DNA from: Hyphomicrobiales bacterium
GTDB taxonomy: Bacteria; Pseudomonadota; Alphaproteobacteria; Rhizobiales; Rhizobiaceae
NCBI GenBank assembly: GCA_900467745.1
Contig: UBQW01000009.1
Span: 38,519 to 102,518 of the forward strand
Direction of reading: 5' to 3'
Length of the DNA stretch: 64,000 nt
Position numbers and translations under genes: made by a program. Shown one piece after another: positions 1 through 12,400 of the stretch. Numbering within the stretch: position 1 is the first letter of the stretch; each line of letters starts with the position of its first letter. The notes under the pieces are model-generated. The model saw nothing but the letters and a program-made list of their open reading frames with translations. It made no database searches and was not told the DNA's origin.

Positions 1-238
1 CATCTTCGCCGAACACGGCACGCCCGTCGGCGGCATGATGACCAAGCCGGAGAACGTGCCGATGCCGGCCTGGGCCTATTACTTCAACGTGCCCGCCATC
101 GATTCCGCCATCGAGCGGGTCAAGGCCGGCGGCGGCCAGGTCGTCAACGGCCCGATGGAAGTGCCCGGCGGCAGCTGGGTCATACAGGCGATCGATCCCC
201 AGGGCGCCTTCTTCTGCCTCGTGGCGCCGGCCCGCTAA
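1..238 (+). CDS. VOC (glyoxalase-like) family protein, C-terminal part
   Basis: The window opens inside this gene; the frame is open from base 2 and stops with TAA at 236-238. The visible 78 residues have the second half of a vicinal-oxygen-chelate fold: a strand ending in YFNVPAIDSAIERVKAGGG, then a strand-turn with VPGG and a final 'DPQGAFFCLV' strand. These features are typical of the small VOC proteins annotated as glyoxalase/bleomycin-resistance/dioxygenase-like. The substrate cannot be inferred. A perfect GC-rich hairpin follows 44 bases after the stop and probably ends the transcript. Confidence 0.8.
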   Translation, partial: IFAEHGTPVGGMMTKPENVPMPAWAYYFNVPAIDSAIERVKAGGGQVVNGPMEVPGGSWVIQAIDPQGAFFCLVAPAR

Positions 239-281
239 GGCCTCGCAAGCCCGCCTGCGAACACCCGAAACACGCTCGAAT

Positions 282-308
282 CGGCCCCGGAAACGGGGCC
301 GCTTTGCT
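282..308 (+). terminator. Intrinsic terminator after the VOC gene
   Basis: An 8-bp perfect stem (282-289 with 294-301) closes a GAAA tetraloop and is followed by a short T-rich stretch (CTTTGCT). The position just after the stop of the first gene supports a terminator role, although the T tract is weak. Confidence 0.6.
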
Positions 309-494
309 GTGGCCGAATAGCCTCTATCGTTCTATTTTTATTAGAATTTTACCGACTAAGCGGTTTTGCGGTTAACCGTTCTTAAACATTTCTGGGTGGA
401 TGCATAACCGGCTATATCGGCGCCTATAGGGCAGTATTGCTTTTGTATCTTCGGCGGAATTATTTGGCCTCAGTTTCTCATTGGGGTATTTTGT

Positions 495-3400
495 ATGTCT
501 ATCGAAGATTCTCGCATCTCTGCCGTTGAAAATGAAAACGCATCGCATGACTTGATCTCCGATATTCATCAGGACGCTCGCCTGCAGACTTCCGCCCGTG
601 ATGGCGTCGAGGTCGCACAGGCCGGAACCACTCAGCCAAGCGACCAGCAGGGGGCCCAGTCGACTGAAACGACCGGCCGCTTGCCCGCAGCTCAAGAGGC
701 AGCCGCCGCAGCACCCGCCGGCCAGGTTGTCCCGGATCAGAACAACATCGCCCATCTGCCGGCCGGCACCGCGATCGACGATATCCACGTCCGCGGCAAC
801 GACCTCGTGCTTGTCCAGGCCGATGGCACCGAGATCGTCATCGTCAACGGCGCGCTCCACGTTCCGACCTTCCTGCTCGGCGAAGTCGAGCTTCCCCAGC
901 AGGCCGTGATCGCCGCTCTCGAGCAGAGCAACATCAACGTCGCCGCCGGCCCCGACGGCTCCTACTCCGCCAGCTCCTCCCCCTCGAGCTCCGGCGCCAA
1001 CTTCCAGGACTCGATCCAGGGCAACGCCGGCGACCCGACGCAGCTCGCTTCGCTGCTGGCCGATACGCAGCAGGCGGACAGCGCGCCCGAGCGCACGCCC
1101 GATCTGAACGACGATGTGCCGACTGCGCTTGCCAACGCCGTGGTTCTGCTCGACGACAGCTCGCTGCCCGGCGGTAACGGCGAAGCCACGCTCTTGAACA
1201 CCACTGGCACGCTCGGCTTTCTCTCTGGCGCCGATGGTATCGGCTCCGTTCTGCTGACGGGGGCTGGTCTCGCCAACACGGCTGCTGGTGAAGGCTCCTT
1301 CTTCCAGACTGTGGGCGCCGACGGCCGCAGCATCGTGATCTCGCAGGTCCAGCATGGTACGAACGTCACCGTTCTGACCGTCACGCTGAGCGACACCACC
1401 TCCGGCATCTACACCATCGTCCAGAACGCAGCGATCCAGCACGCGCTCGGCCAAGGCGAAAACACCCAAGCCTTCACCATCGGGTACCAGGTCAAGGACA
1501 AGGACGGCGACGCGGCAAACGGCACACTGACACTGAACGTCAAGGACGACGTCATCGCCTGGAGCCCGTCCGAAGATAGCAATACGACAGTCAATGAGCA
1601 CAATCTCGGCAACGGCGGTGAAACGCCGGTTCTGCTGCGCGAGGCCGTCTCCTCGTCATCCACGACTGCTTCCGGCGATCTTCACATCTCCTGGGGCGCC
1701 GACAACTATGACGTCGAAGGTGCCAATGACGGCGTCGGCCGCTCGCTCGTCTTCGCCTCGGCTGAATCCGCAGTCACTTCGGCCCTGCCGCTGACGTCGA
1801 ATGGCGTCGCGCTCACCTACGCCCTGTCGGAAGACGGCACCACGCTGACTGCAAGCGCAGGCAAGGAAACCATCTTCACGGTCAGCCTCAACGACGACGG
1901 TAGCGGCAGCTACACGTTCACCCTGCAGGGCCCGCTTGATCATCCGGCTGCCGGCCAGGACAGCCTCGGCATCGGCTTCCATGTCGTCGCGACCGATTCC
2001 GACGGCGATCCGGCTAACGTCGACTTCACCGTTTCGGTTACCGACGACGTTCCCACTGCGCTCGGCCAGATCCGCACGCACTATGTCGAAGAAGAAGAAC
2101 TCACCGGCGGCAACGAGGACGACCGTCCCGGTCGTGGCTCGCCGGATGCCGATGGCTATTATCCGGGTCGCGGCCACCTCAACCCGACGACCAACGAGAC
2201 GAACGGTTCGCTGCATATCTCCTGGGGCTCCGACAACGGCAATGCCGTCGCCAACGGCGGCGTCGGCGGTCTCGGCGACCGCTCGGTTGTTTTTGACGCG
2301 GTCGATGGCTCGAAGGTTATGACGACCGGAGAGGCATCCGCTCTCTTCACGGTCAAGAGCGGCGAAACGACCCTCGACCTCGGCAGCCTGAAGTCTGGCG
2401 GCGAGACGCTTACCTACACGCTGTCGGAGAACGGCACGGTTCTGACCGCCAGCGCCGGCGAAAAGACCATCTTCACCGTAACGCTGACCGACACCGGTGC
2501 CGGTGGCTACAGCTTCGTACTGTCCGGCGTGCTTGATCACCCGGTCACGGCATCGGGCGCCCGCAATGAGGACGTCCTCTCGCTCGCCTTCAACGCCGTC
2601 GTGCGCGATGCCGATGGCGACCAGATCACCACGCATTTCACCATTGGCGTCATCGACGACAGCCCGATCGTCTCCGCGAACGGCGCCGTGCAGCTTGACG
2701 ACGGCTCCTTCAAGGGCAACGGCGAGCCTTTGATCGCCAACACCACGGGCACGCTCGGCCACTCCTACGGTGCCGACGGCGTCGGCTCGCTCGTCCTGAC
2801 AACGGCAGGCTTCGCCGCGTCGGCCTCCGGCGAGGGTTCGTTCTTCCAGACCGTCTCGGAAGACGGCAGCCGAATCGTGATTTCGCAGATCCAGCACGGC
2901 ACGGTGGTCAACATTCTGAGCGTCGTGCTCGAAGACACGACTTCCGGCAAGTATACCGTCACCCAGCTGGCCCCCGTCCAGCATGCTGCCGGCAACGGCG
3001 AGGCCGACCAGCCGTTCACGATCGGCTACCGCGTCACGGATGGCGACGGCGACACCGCCAATGGCTCGCTGACCATCAACGTCAAGGACGACGTCATCTC
3101 TTGGACCAAGTCCGACAGCGCCAGCGTCAACGAAGACGACCTGCGTGGCGGCAATGATGCATGGCCGGAATCCACCAAGGTATCCGGCAATCTCAACATT
3201 TCCTGGGGCGCGGACAACTACGACAAGCCGGGCGCCAATGATGGTGCCGGCCGCTCGCTGGTCTTCGCAACGACGGGTGCCGAAAGCCACGCAGGCGTCG
3301 TCTCGGCCGTCGATAGTCTCGGCAATGCGATTGCGCTCACCTCCGAGGGACAGGCGCTGAGCTACCGCCTGACCGATGGCGGCACCAAGCTGGTTGCAAC

Positions 3401-6400
3401 CGCCCACGGCGAAACCATCTTCACCGTCACCATCAGCGATGACGGCACAGGCAAGTACAATTTCGAGCTACAGGGCTCGCTCGACCAGAACGTTCAGGGC
3501 GACGACGCGCTGAAGCTGACCTTCCACACGGTTGCGACCGATTCCGACGGCGACCCGAAGAATGTCGATTTCTCGATCTCCGTGGTCGACGACGTGCCGG
3601 TGGCGATCGGCCAGATCATCACCCGCTACGTCGAGGAAGAAGCGCTGAAGGGCGGCAACGAGGATACCTCGCCCGGCGTCGACGGCGATTACGAATTCTT
3701 CGGCCACCACGTTGACGTCACCGGCAATTCGGCTGGTGGCTCGCTCAACATCTTCTGGGGCTCCGACAGCGCCAACGCCGTGATCAATGGCGGCGTCGGC
3801 GGTCTCGGCGATCGCTCCGTCGTCTTCGGCACGGTTGTCGGCTCGACGGATCTGACGAATAGCGAAGCGGCCGCGATTTTCTCGATCAAGAGCGGCAACC
3901 AGACGATCTCGCCCGCCAACCTGACCTCCGGCGGCGAGCATCTGACCTATACACTGTCGGCCAATGGCACGGTGCTCACCGCCTATGCCGGCAAGGACGT
4001 TGTCTTCACCGTTTCGCTCTCCGATACGGGTAGCGGCGCCTACAACTTCGTTTTGTCCGGCACGCTCGACCATCCGGTCAAGGCATCGGGTGCTGCTAAT
4101 GAAGATGTCCTGTCGCTCTCCTTCAACGCCATCGTCCGCGACAGCGACGGCGACAAGATCACCACCAACTTCACGATCGGCGTCATCGATGACAGCCCGA
4201 TCGTTTCGTCCAACAACACGGTACAGCTCGACGACGATGCACTCGCGGGCGGTAACCCCGGCGGCAACGGCGACGACTTCAACGCTGTCAACGTCACCGG
4301 CACGTTGGCGCATTCCTATGGCGCCGATGGTGTCGGCTCGCTCCTGCTGACGGGCGCCGGTTTCGGCACGTCGGTTCGTGGAGAGGGCAACTATTCGCAG
4401 TCGGTCAGCTCCGACGGCAAGACGCTCGTCATCTCGCAGATCCAGCACGGCGCCTCGGTGGCCGTCCTGACGATCACGCTCGACGACACGACGTCCGGCA
4501 AGTACACGGTCGTGCAGAACAACCCGGTCATGCACGACAGCGGCCGCAATGAAAACAACGAGATCTTCACCGTCACCTACCAGGTGAAGGACGGCGACGG
4601 CGACACGGCAAACGGCACGCTGACGATCAATGTCGACGACGACACGCCGACGGTGTCCGACAACGCCACGGTCAGGCTCGACGACGATGCGCTGGCTGGC
4701 GGTAACGCCGACGGTGTTGGCGACGATGTCAATTCGCAGAATGTTACCGGTACGCTGGCGCATTCCTACGGTGCAGACGGCGCCGGCTCGCTGTTGCTGA
4801 CGGGCGCTGGCTTCGGTACCAAGGCCACGACCGAAGGTGCTTACACACAGTCGATCTCCGATGGCGGCAAGACGCTCGTCATCTCGCAGATCCAGCACGG
4901 CGAAAAGGTAGCCGTCCTGACGGTCACGCTCGACGACGCGACATCGGGCAAGTACACCGTCGTTCAGAACCACGCTGTGCTGCATGCTGCAGGCGCGGAT
5001 GAAAACAACCAGACCTTCACCATCAGTTACCAGGTGACGGATGACGATGGCGACACCGTCAACGGCACGCTCAAGATCGATATCGACGACGACACGCCGA
5101 CGGTCTCTGAAAATGCCACGGTCAAGCTCGACGACGACGCTTTGTCCGGCGGTAACGCCGGCGGCACCGGCGACGATGTCGATGCTGCGAACGTCAAGGG
5201 CACGCTGGCGCATTCCTACGGTGCGGACGGCGCCGGTTCGGTCCTGCTGACGGGCGCCGGCTACGGCACGTCCACCAAGGTCGAAGGTGCCTTCTCTCAG
5301 TCGGTCACCAACGGCGGCAAGACGCTTGTCATCTCGCAGTACCAGCATGGTGCCACGGTCACCGTTCTCACTGTCACGCTCGATGACGCGACATCCGGCA
5401 AGTACACCGTCGTTCAGAACCATGCTGTCATGCATGCGGCCGGCAATGACGAAAACAACGCGACCTTCACCATCAACTACCAGGTGAAGGACGGCGATGG
5501 CGATCCGGCCAACGGCACGCTGTCCATCATCGTCAACGACGACACGCCGACGGTCTCGTCGAACGCGCTTGTACAGCTTGACGACGACACCTTCCCGGGC
5601 GGCAACCCCGGCGGCAACGGCGACACGGACGATGCTGTAAACGTCACCGGCATCCTGGCGCACTCCTACGGTGCTGATGGCGCTGGCTCGATCCTTTGGG
5701 CAGCGACCAACGAGGGCCTGCCGTCGCATTACACGGCCTCGACCTCGTCGGACGGCAAGGTCCTGACGATTACGGAAGCTCGCGGTTCGACCTCCATAGT
5801 TGTTCTCGTCGCGACAATCACCAACACCACGACAGGCGCCTACACCGTGGAGCAGAAGGCCCCGCTCGGCCATCGCGGTGCAAACCCCGGTATTGAAGAC
5901 TATCTCGACTTCAAGCTCAGCTACGTCGTGACCGACGGCGATTCCGACAAGGCCACCGGCGACATCACGATCCGCGTCAACGACGACACACCGACGGTAG
6001 CAGCCAATGACGTCGTCAAGCTCGACGACGACGCCCTGACCGGCGGCAATGCTGGCGGCACGGGCGACGATGTCGACGCTGCAAACGTCAAGGGTATCTT
6101 GGCGCACTCCTACGGCGCAGATGGCGCCGGCTCGCTGCTCCTGACCGGCGCCGGCCTTGCGACGACCGCTTCGACCGAGGGCGCTTTCTCGCAGTCCCTG
6201 TCGAGCGATGGCAAGACGCTTGTCATCTCGCAGATCCAGCACGGCAGCGCCGTCACGGTTCTCACCGTCACGCTCGAAGACACCACGTCGGGCAAGTACA
6301 CGGTGACGCAGAACCATGCGATCCAGCACGCTGCGGGTTCCGATGAAAACAACCAGACCTTCGAGATCAGCTATAATGTGAAGGACGGCGATGGCGATGT

Positions 6401-9400
6401 TGCCGGCGGCAAGCTGACGATCAGCGTCAATGACGACACCCCGACCATCGTGTCTCCGACGCTCGGCCACGCCGCCGAAGTCGGCTCCTCGCAGATCCTT
6501 GCCAACGGCACCTTCGAGCAGAACAGCCTTGCGACCGGCCAGAACGGCGTGGTCGAAGACGGCAGAGGCAACTACAGCTACAGCGCCCCGACCGGCTGGA
6601 CCATCACCGGCGGCGTCGGCGGCCTGTTCGCACCGGCAACCTCGATCGTTTCGGCTGAAGGTCACGACGGCGGCAACGTCGTGTGGCTGCGCGAAGGCGC
6701 AACGCTTGCCAGGGACACCGGCACGACGCTCGCCGCCGGCCAGGTCTACTCGCTGCACTTCGACGTCGGTAACCGCGCCGACCAGGATTTTGGCGGCGGC
6801 ATCGCCAAGCTGATCGCCACCAATGGCAACCAGACGGTCGTGCTCTCGCAGATCAGCCTGACGGAACCGGCCGACGGCAAGTGGGGTTCGATCGACCTGA
6901 ACTCGCCTGTCATCGGCAGCGACTATGCCGGCTGGCAGCTGCGCGTCGAAATCACCCAGACGAGCGGCACCGGCAACCAGATCCTCATCGATGACGTCGA
7001 GCTGCGCCAGTTCACGCCATCGGTCGCGACCGGCTCGCTCGGCATCAGCTGGGGTGCTGACAACAATGTCGACCTGCGCGGCGTCACCTTCGACACCCAG
7101 CAGCCGACAGGCCTCACCTCGAACGGCGATGCGATCCACTACACGCTCTCCGCCAACAACACGATCCTGACGGCGATCTCCGCCGATGGCCGCACCATCT
7201 TCACGGTCGAACTTTCGAAGGTGACGGGCGAATACAAGCTCACGCTCCTCGACACGCTCGACCACCAATCGGTGCCGCAGGGTGGCTTGCAGTTCGCCTT
7301 CACCGCAACCGACGCCGATGGCGATCCGGCTTCGAGCCACTTTGCGGTGGCTGTCGCCGACGACAAGCCTGTTGTTTCCAACCCCACCGGCATCGCGCCG
7401 GGCGTATCCAACGCCGGTGTTGATGAAAGCGGCATCGTTGCGGCTCCCGGCCAGCCGGCAGGCACCAATGCCGGCCACGATAACGTCGCGACCGGTAACC
7501 TGCTGGTCAATTTCGGCGCAGACGGCTTCGGCTCCACGGCCTTCTCCGGCAAGTTCGATGTTCCAAACGGCAAGAGCGGTTCGCTGATCGCCGGCGGCGG
7601 GGCCGCCGATAGCGGTCTCACCTCCGATGGTCGCACCGTCTTCTTCAGCCTTTCGGCCGACGCGCATACGATCGAAGGCCGCACCGCAAGCGGCGAAGTC
7701 ATCCTGCGCGCCGTCCTCAACCAGGGAGACGCCGGCTGGAAGGTTACGCTGCTTGGCAATATCGACCACCAGCCGGGCGACTCCGGCCGTGGCGAAGGCC
7801 AATCGCTGAACTTCACCGTTGTCGCCACCGATGGCGACGGCGACAGCGTCAACCTGACACTCTCCACCCGCATCCACGACGACAAGCCCGTCATCGCGGC
7901 GCCTGCAGACACTGGCCACCTCGCCGAAAGCGGCCTGCCGTTCGTGTCTGTCGATGCCGGTTCGCTGCACGTCAATCTCGGCGCGGACAACAAGGCGACG
8001 CATGTCGAAATCGGCCTCGGCGCCGATGGCAAGCCCGTCATCAACGCTGGCCTGACCTCCGATGGTGTCGCGCTCGACTACCTCGTTCGTCCGACCAACG
8101 GTGGCGACCAGGAAATCGTTGCCTTCAAGCACGGTGACAGCGCCGACAACCCGGTCTTCATCGTCGCCGTCGTTCGCGAAGGCAGCTTCGTTGCCACGCT
8201 CTACCAGAACCTCGACCACGCGCCGGGCAGCGACACGCTGACGCTCAACCTCGTCGCTCGCGTCTATGACGGCGACGGCGATTACGTCGATCAGAAGTTC
8301 TCGGTCGCAGTGGCCGACAGCCAGCCGACCATCACCGGCCCGCTGCAGAACGTGAACCTGCTCTCCAACGGCGACTTCACCGGCGGCACCTGGGCGCACA
8401 CCGAAAGCTGGGGCGCCTGGGCGACCGAGTCCACCGGCTGGAAGATCGAGGGCACCGCTCCCGGCCAGACCGGCGTTCAGCTCGAAAAGATCGTTGGAAC
8501 CTACCTCGGTCTCGCCTCGTCCAACGGCCACCCGATGGTCGATCTCGGTGCCTCGCCGGGTAACGTCTCGATCTCGCAGAGCGTGACGGGCCTGACCGCC
8601 GGTGACAAGTACACGATCAGCTTCGAAGTTGGCTCTTCGGACTACAAATCGGCGGCTCTCGAGGTTCATTGGAACGACAAGGTCTACACCATTCCGGTGA
8701 CCGGTCAGATGACGACAGTCACCTTCGATGTTACGGCCAATGGCGGCGCAAACACGCTGACCTTCAAGGAAGTCGGCAAGGCCGATGACAACACCGGCAC
8801 CTATCTCGCCAATATCAGCCTGACGCATGGCGCGGCCGTTCCGGTCTTCACCGGTACGACGGTCGAAGACAGCGGCGAGATCAAGTTCAACCTGCATGCA
8901 GGCACGGACTTCAATTTCGGCGCCGACGAAAAGGGCTCCGTGGACTTCGACAAGTCGCATGTCACGATCTCGACGCCCTCCGGCACGACCATCACACTAC
9001 CTGAGACCGCCTACAGCTACGATCAGAAGACCGGCGTCTTCACGATCAACCCCGGCTACAGCTTCGACGGCCTGAGCGCCGGCGAAGTCGCCAAGATCAC
9101 CATCCCGTTCACCGTCACCGATGGCGACGGCGACAGCAAGTCGGCCGTCTACCAGCTGACGGTCACAGGCACGAACGACATCGTCAGAAGTTCGGTGGGC
9201 TTCCCGGAAACCGGAACGATCACCGAGTATCAGGCGACCGACGCCCGCGCCGGCTCGACCGCGGATCGCACCGTGTTCGACGCGCCTGCTGGCCATGCCG
9301 GCTATAATGGCGGCGGCTTCTGGATCTACGATGACCAGGGCGACAAGCACAGCGTGACGGTGACCGCCGGCGGGACCGGCTATTTCGGCACGCTGTTGGC

Positions 9401-12400
9401 TTCCGTCGGCGAGGAAACCGCCAATGACGGCGTCGGCTGGATCGACTGGAAGTATCACGTCAACGACGCGACGCTGAACAAGCTCGCCGAAGGCGAGACC
9501 CGCACGGAAGTCTTCCACGTCACGGTCGATGACGGCCATGGCACGATGACGACCCGCGACATCACCGTCACGCTGGTCGGCACCAACGACAAGCCGGTCT
9601 TCGAAATCGTCGACCCCGCTGAAGGCTCCGTCATCGAGGACACCAGCCCGACGGCAACCGGCACGATCGCCTTCACCGATGCCGACCTGATCGACACCCA
9701 TACCGCGACTGTAACAGCGCCGCAGGGCCCGACCTACGGCACCTTCACGCTCGGCGCCGTGACCGAATCCGCCACCACGGCGGGCGGCAGCGTCGGCTGG
9801 ACCTACAAGCTGAACAGCTCGGCTCAGGCTTTGGCTGAAGGCGACATTCGCACTGAGACCTACAAGGTCACGATCAACGACGGCCATGGCGGCGTCATCA
9901 CCAAGGACGTGACGATCACCATCACCGGCACCAACGATGCCGCCGTGATCGGTGGAACGATGACGGGTTCGGTGACCGAGGACGTCGCGACCATCAACAC
10001 TTCGGCACCGCTCTACAAGGAAGACTTCAGCTCCGACAACTCGGCCAGCGGCTGGGGCAAGAACGCTCTCGTGCAGACCCGCGGCTTCTCGCAGCACCTC
10101 TCCGAAAACAACTTCGGCGATTACGATGGCCGGGAATCGATCTCCAAGACGATCACGCTTGCACCGGCCGGCTCAGCCGGCCCGGCCGTGGCCCAGATCG
10201 AGTTCGACTTCATCAAGATCGACAGCTGGGACAAGGGCGAGCAGCTCAAGGTCTACCTGAACAACGGCATGGCCTTCGCCTTCACGCCGAAGAACACCGG
10301 CAACGACGGTCTCGACGGCACCACGGGCACGTTTACGGTAGGCGGCATCACCGGCACCTATGTCATCACCTCGAGTGGTGTCGACACGCAGATGGGCGGC
10401 AGCGGCCTCTATCTCGACCGCATCTACCACATCAGCATCATTGCCGAGGGGATCGGTAATAAGGTCACGCTCGGCTTCGGCAACACCCTGAACGAGCACT
10501 ACACCAACGAAGACTTCGGCATCGACAACATCGTGATCCGCGATGCGACCGTCGGCCAGCTCTTCACCCAGGGCAACCTGACGGTTGCCGACGTCGACCA
10601 CGACCAGTCCGCCTTCATCGCCCAGCAGGCGACGGCAGGCAAATACGGCACCTTCACGCTGGATACGGCCGGCCACTGGACCTACACCGCCGACAACGCC
10701 AACCCGGATATCCAGGCGCTCAAGGCCGGCGCGAGCGCGCTCGACAGCTTCACGGTACAGTCGATCGACGGCACGTCGAAGATCGTCACCGTGACCATCA
10801 ACGGCACCAACGACGCGCCGACGGCGATTGCCCTGTCGAACAACACGGTCGACGAAAACGACGCCGGAGCCATCATCGGCAAGCTGACGACCACCGACAA
10901 GGATATCGGCGACACCCATACCTACACGGTATCGGATGACCGCTTCGAAGTGGTCGACGGCTCCTTGAAGCTGAAGAACAACGTGTCGCTGGACTACGAA
11001 GCCAAGCACAGCATCGACATCACCGTCACATCGAAGGACAGCGGCAACCTCACGACATCGCAGACCTTCACCATCCAGGTCGGCGACGTCAATGAGAAGC
11101 CGAATGCGGGTTCCGACTTCACGGTGAATGCAGCGGAGAATGTCAGCGATACGACGGTTCTCGCCAAGGTCACGGCGACGGATCCGGATGCAGGCAATCA
11201 GAACCTGAAATACTCCATCGCTTCGGATGTCTCAGGCAAGTTCGAGGTCAATCAGACCACCGGCGAAGTCAGCCTGAAGTCCGGCGCGAGCCTGGACTAC
11301 GAAACGGACAAGCAGCACGTCGTTACTGTTCGTGTGACTGACGGCGGCAATCTCACCGATGATGTTCAGGTCACGATCAAGGTCACCGACGTCAACGAGA
11401 AGCCGGATGCAGGCGCCGACTTCACGGTCAGCGCTGCCGAAAACGTTGGCGATACTGTGGTTCTCGCCAAGGTTACGGCGACGGATCCGGATGCCGGCCC
11501 TCAGAACCTGAAATACTCCATCGCTTCGGATGTCTCCGGCAAATTCGAGGTCAATCAGATCACGGGCGAGGTCAGCCTGAAGTCCGGCGCCAGCCTGGAT
11601 TACGAGACGGCCCAGCAGCACGTCGTGACGGTTCGCGTCACCGATGGCGGCAATCTGAGCGACGATGTTCAGGTGACGATCAAGGTCACCGACGTTAATG
11701 AAGCGCCGACCATCACGTCAGGCGCGACTGCCAGCGTTGCCGAAAACACGGCTGCATCGACGGTTGTCTACCAGGCCGTGGCTACTGACCCTGAAAAGGG
11801 CGCGCTGACCTACAGCCTGTCGGGAAAAGATGCCAACCTGTTCGACATCGACGTCAACAGCGGCGCCGTGACCTTCAAGACGTCTCCTGATTATGAGGCG
11901 CCGAAGGATTTCGGCGGCAACAACGCCTACGACATCGTGGTCACGGCCAAGGATGCCGGCAACCTGACGGACACGCAGTCGGTTGCGATCACGGTGACCA
12001 ATGTCAACGAGGCACCGACGATCACCTCAGGCGCGACCGCCAGCGTTGCCGAGAACACTTCGGCTTCGACGGTTGTCTACCAGGTCGCGGCCACCGACCC
12101 GGAGGGTGGCAAGCTGTCTTATAGTCTGTCGGGAACAGACGCCGCCCTCTTTAATATCAGCGACAAAGGCGCTGTGACCTTCAAGGCGTCTCCGGACTTT
12201 GAGGCGCCCAAGGATGCCGGCAACAATAACGTCTACGATATCGTGGTCACAGCCAAGGATGCCGGTAACCTGACGGCCTCGCAGGCGGTGGCGATCACCG
12301 TTACCAACGTCAACGAGGCGCCGACGATCACATCCGCCGCGACTGCCACCGTTGCCGAGAACACTTCGGCGTCGACCATCGTCTACCAGGCTGCCGCCAC

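Noticed and set aside
3468..8960. Open frame of 1,830 residues on the minus strand inside the adhesin gene
   Set aside because: It is opposite the adhesin repeats, has the composition of a mirror frame (many Arg, Val, Asp, Gly), and has no domain. The repeated GC-rich DNA keeps the antisense frame free of stops.
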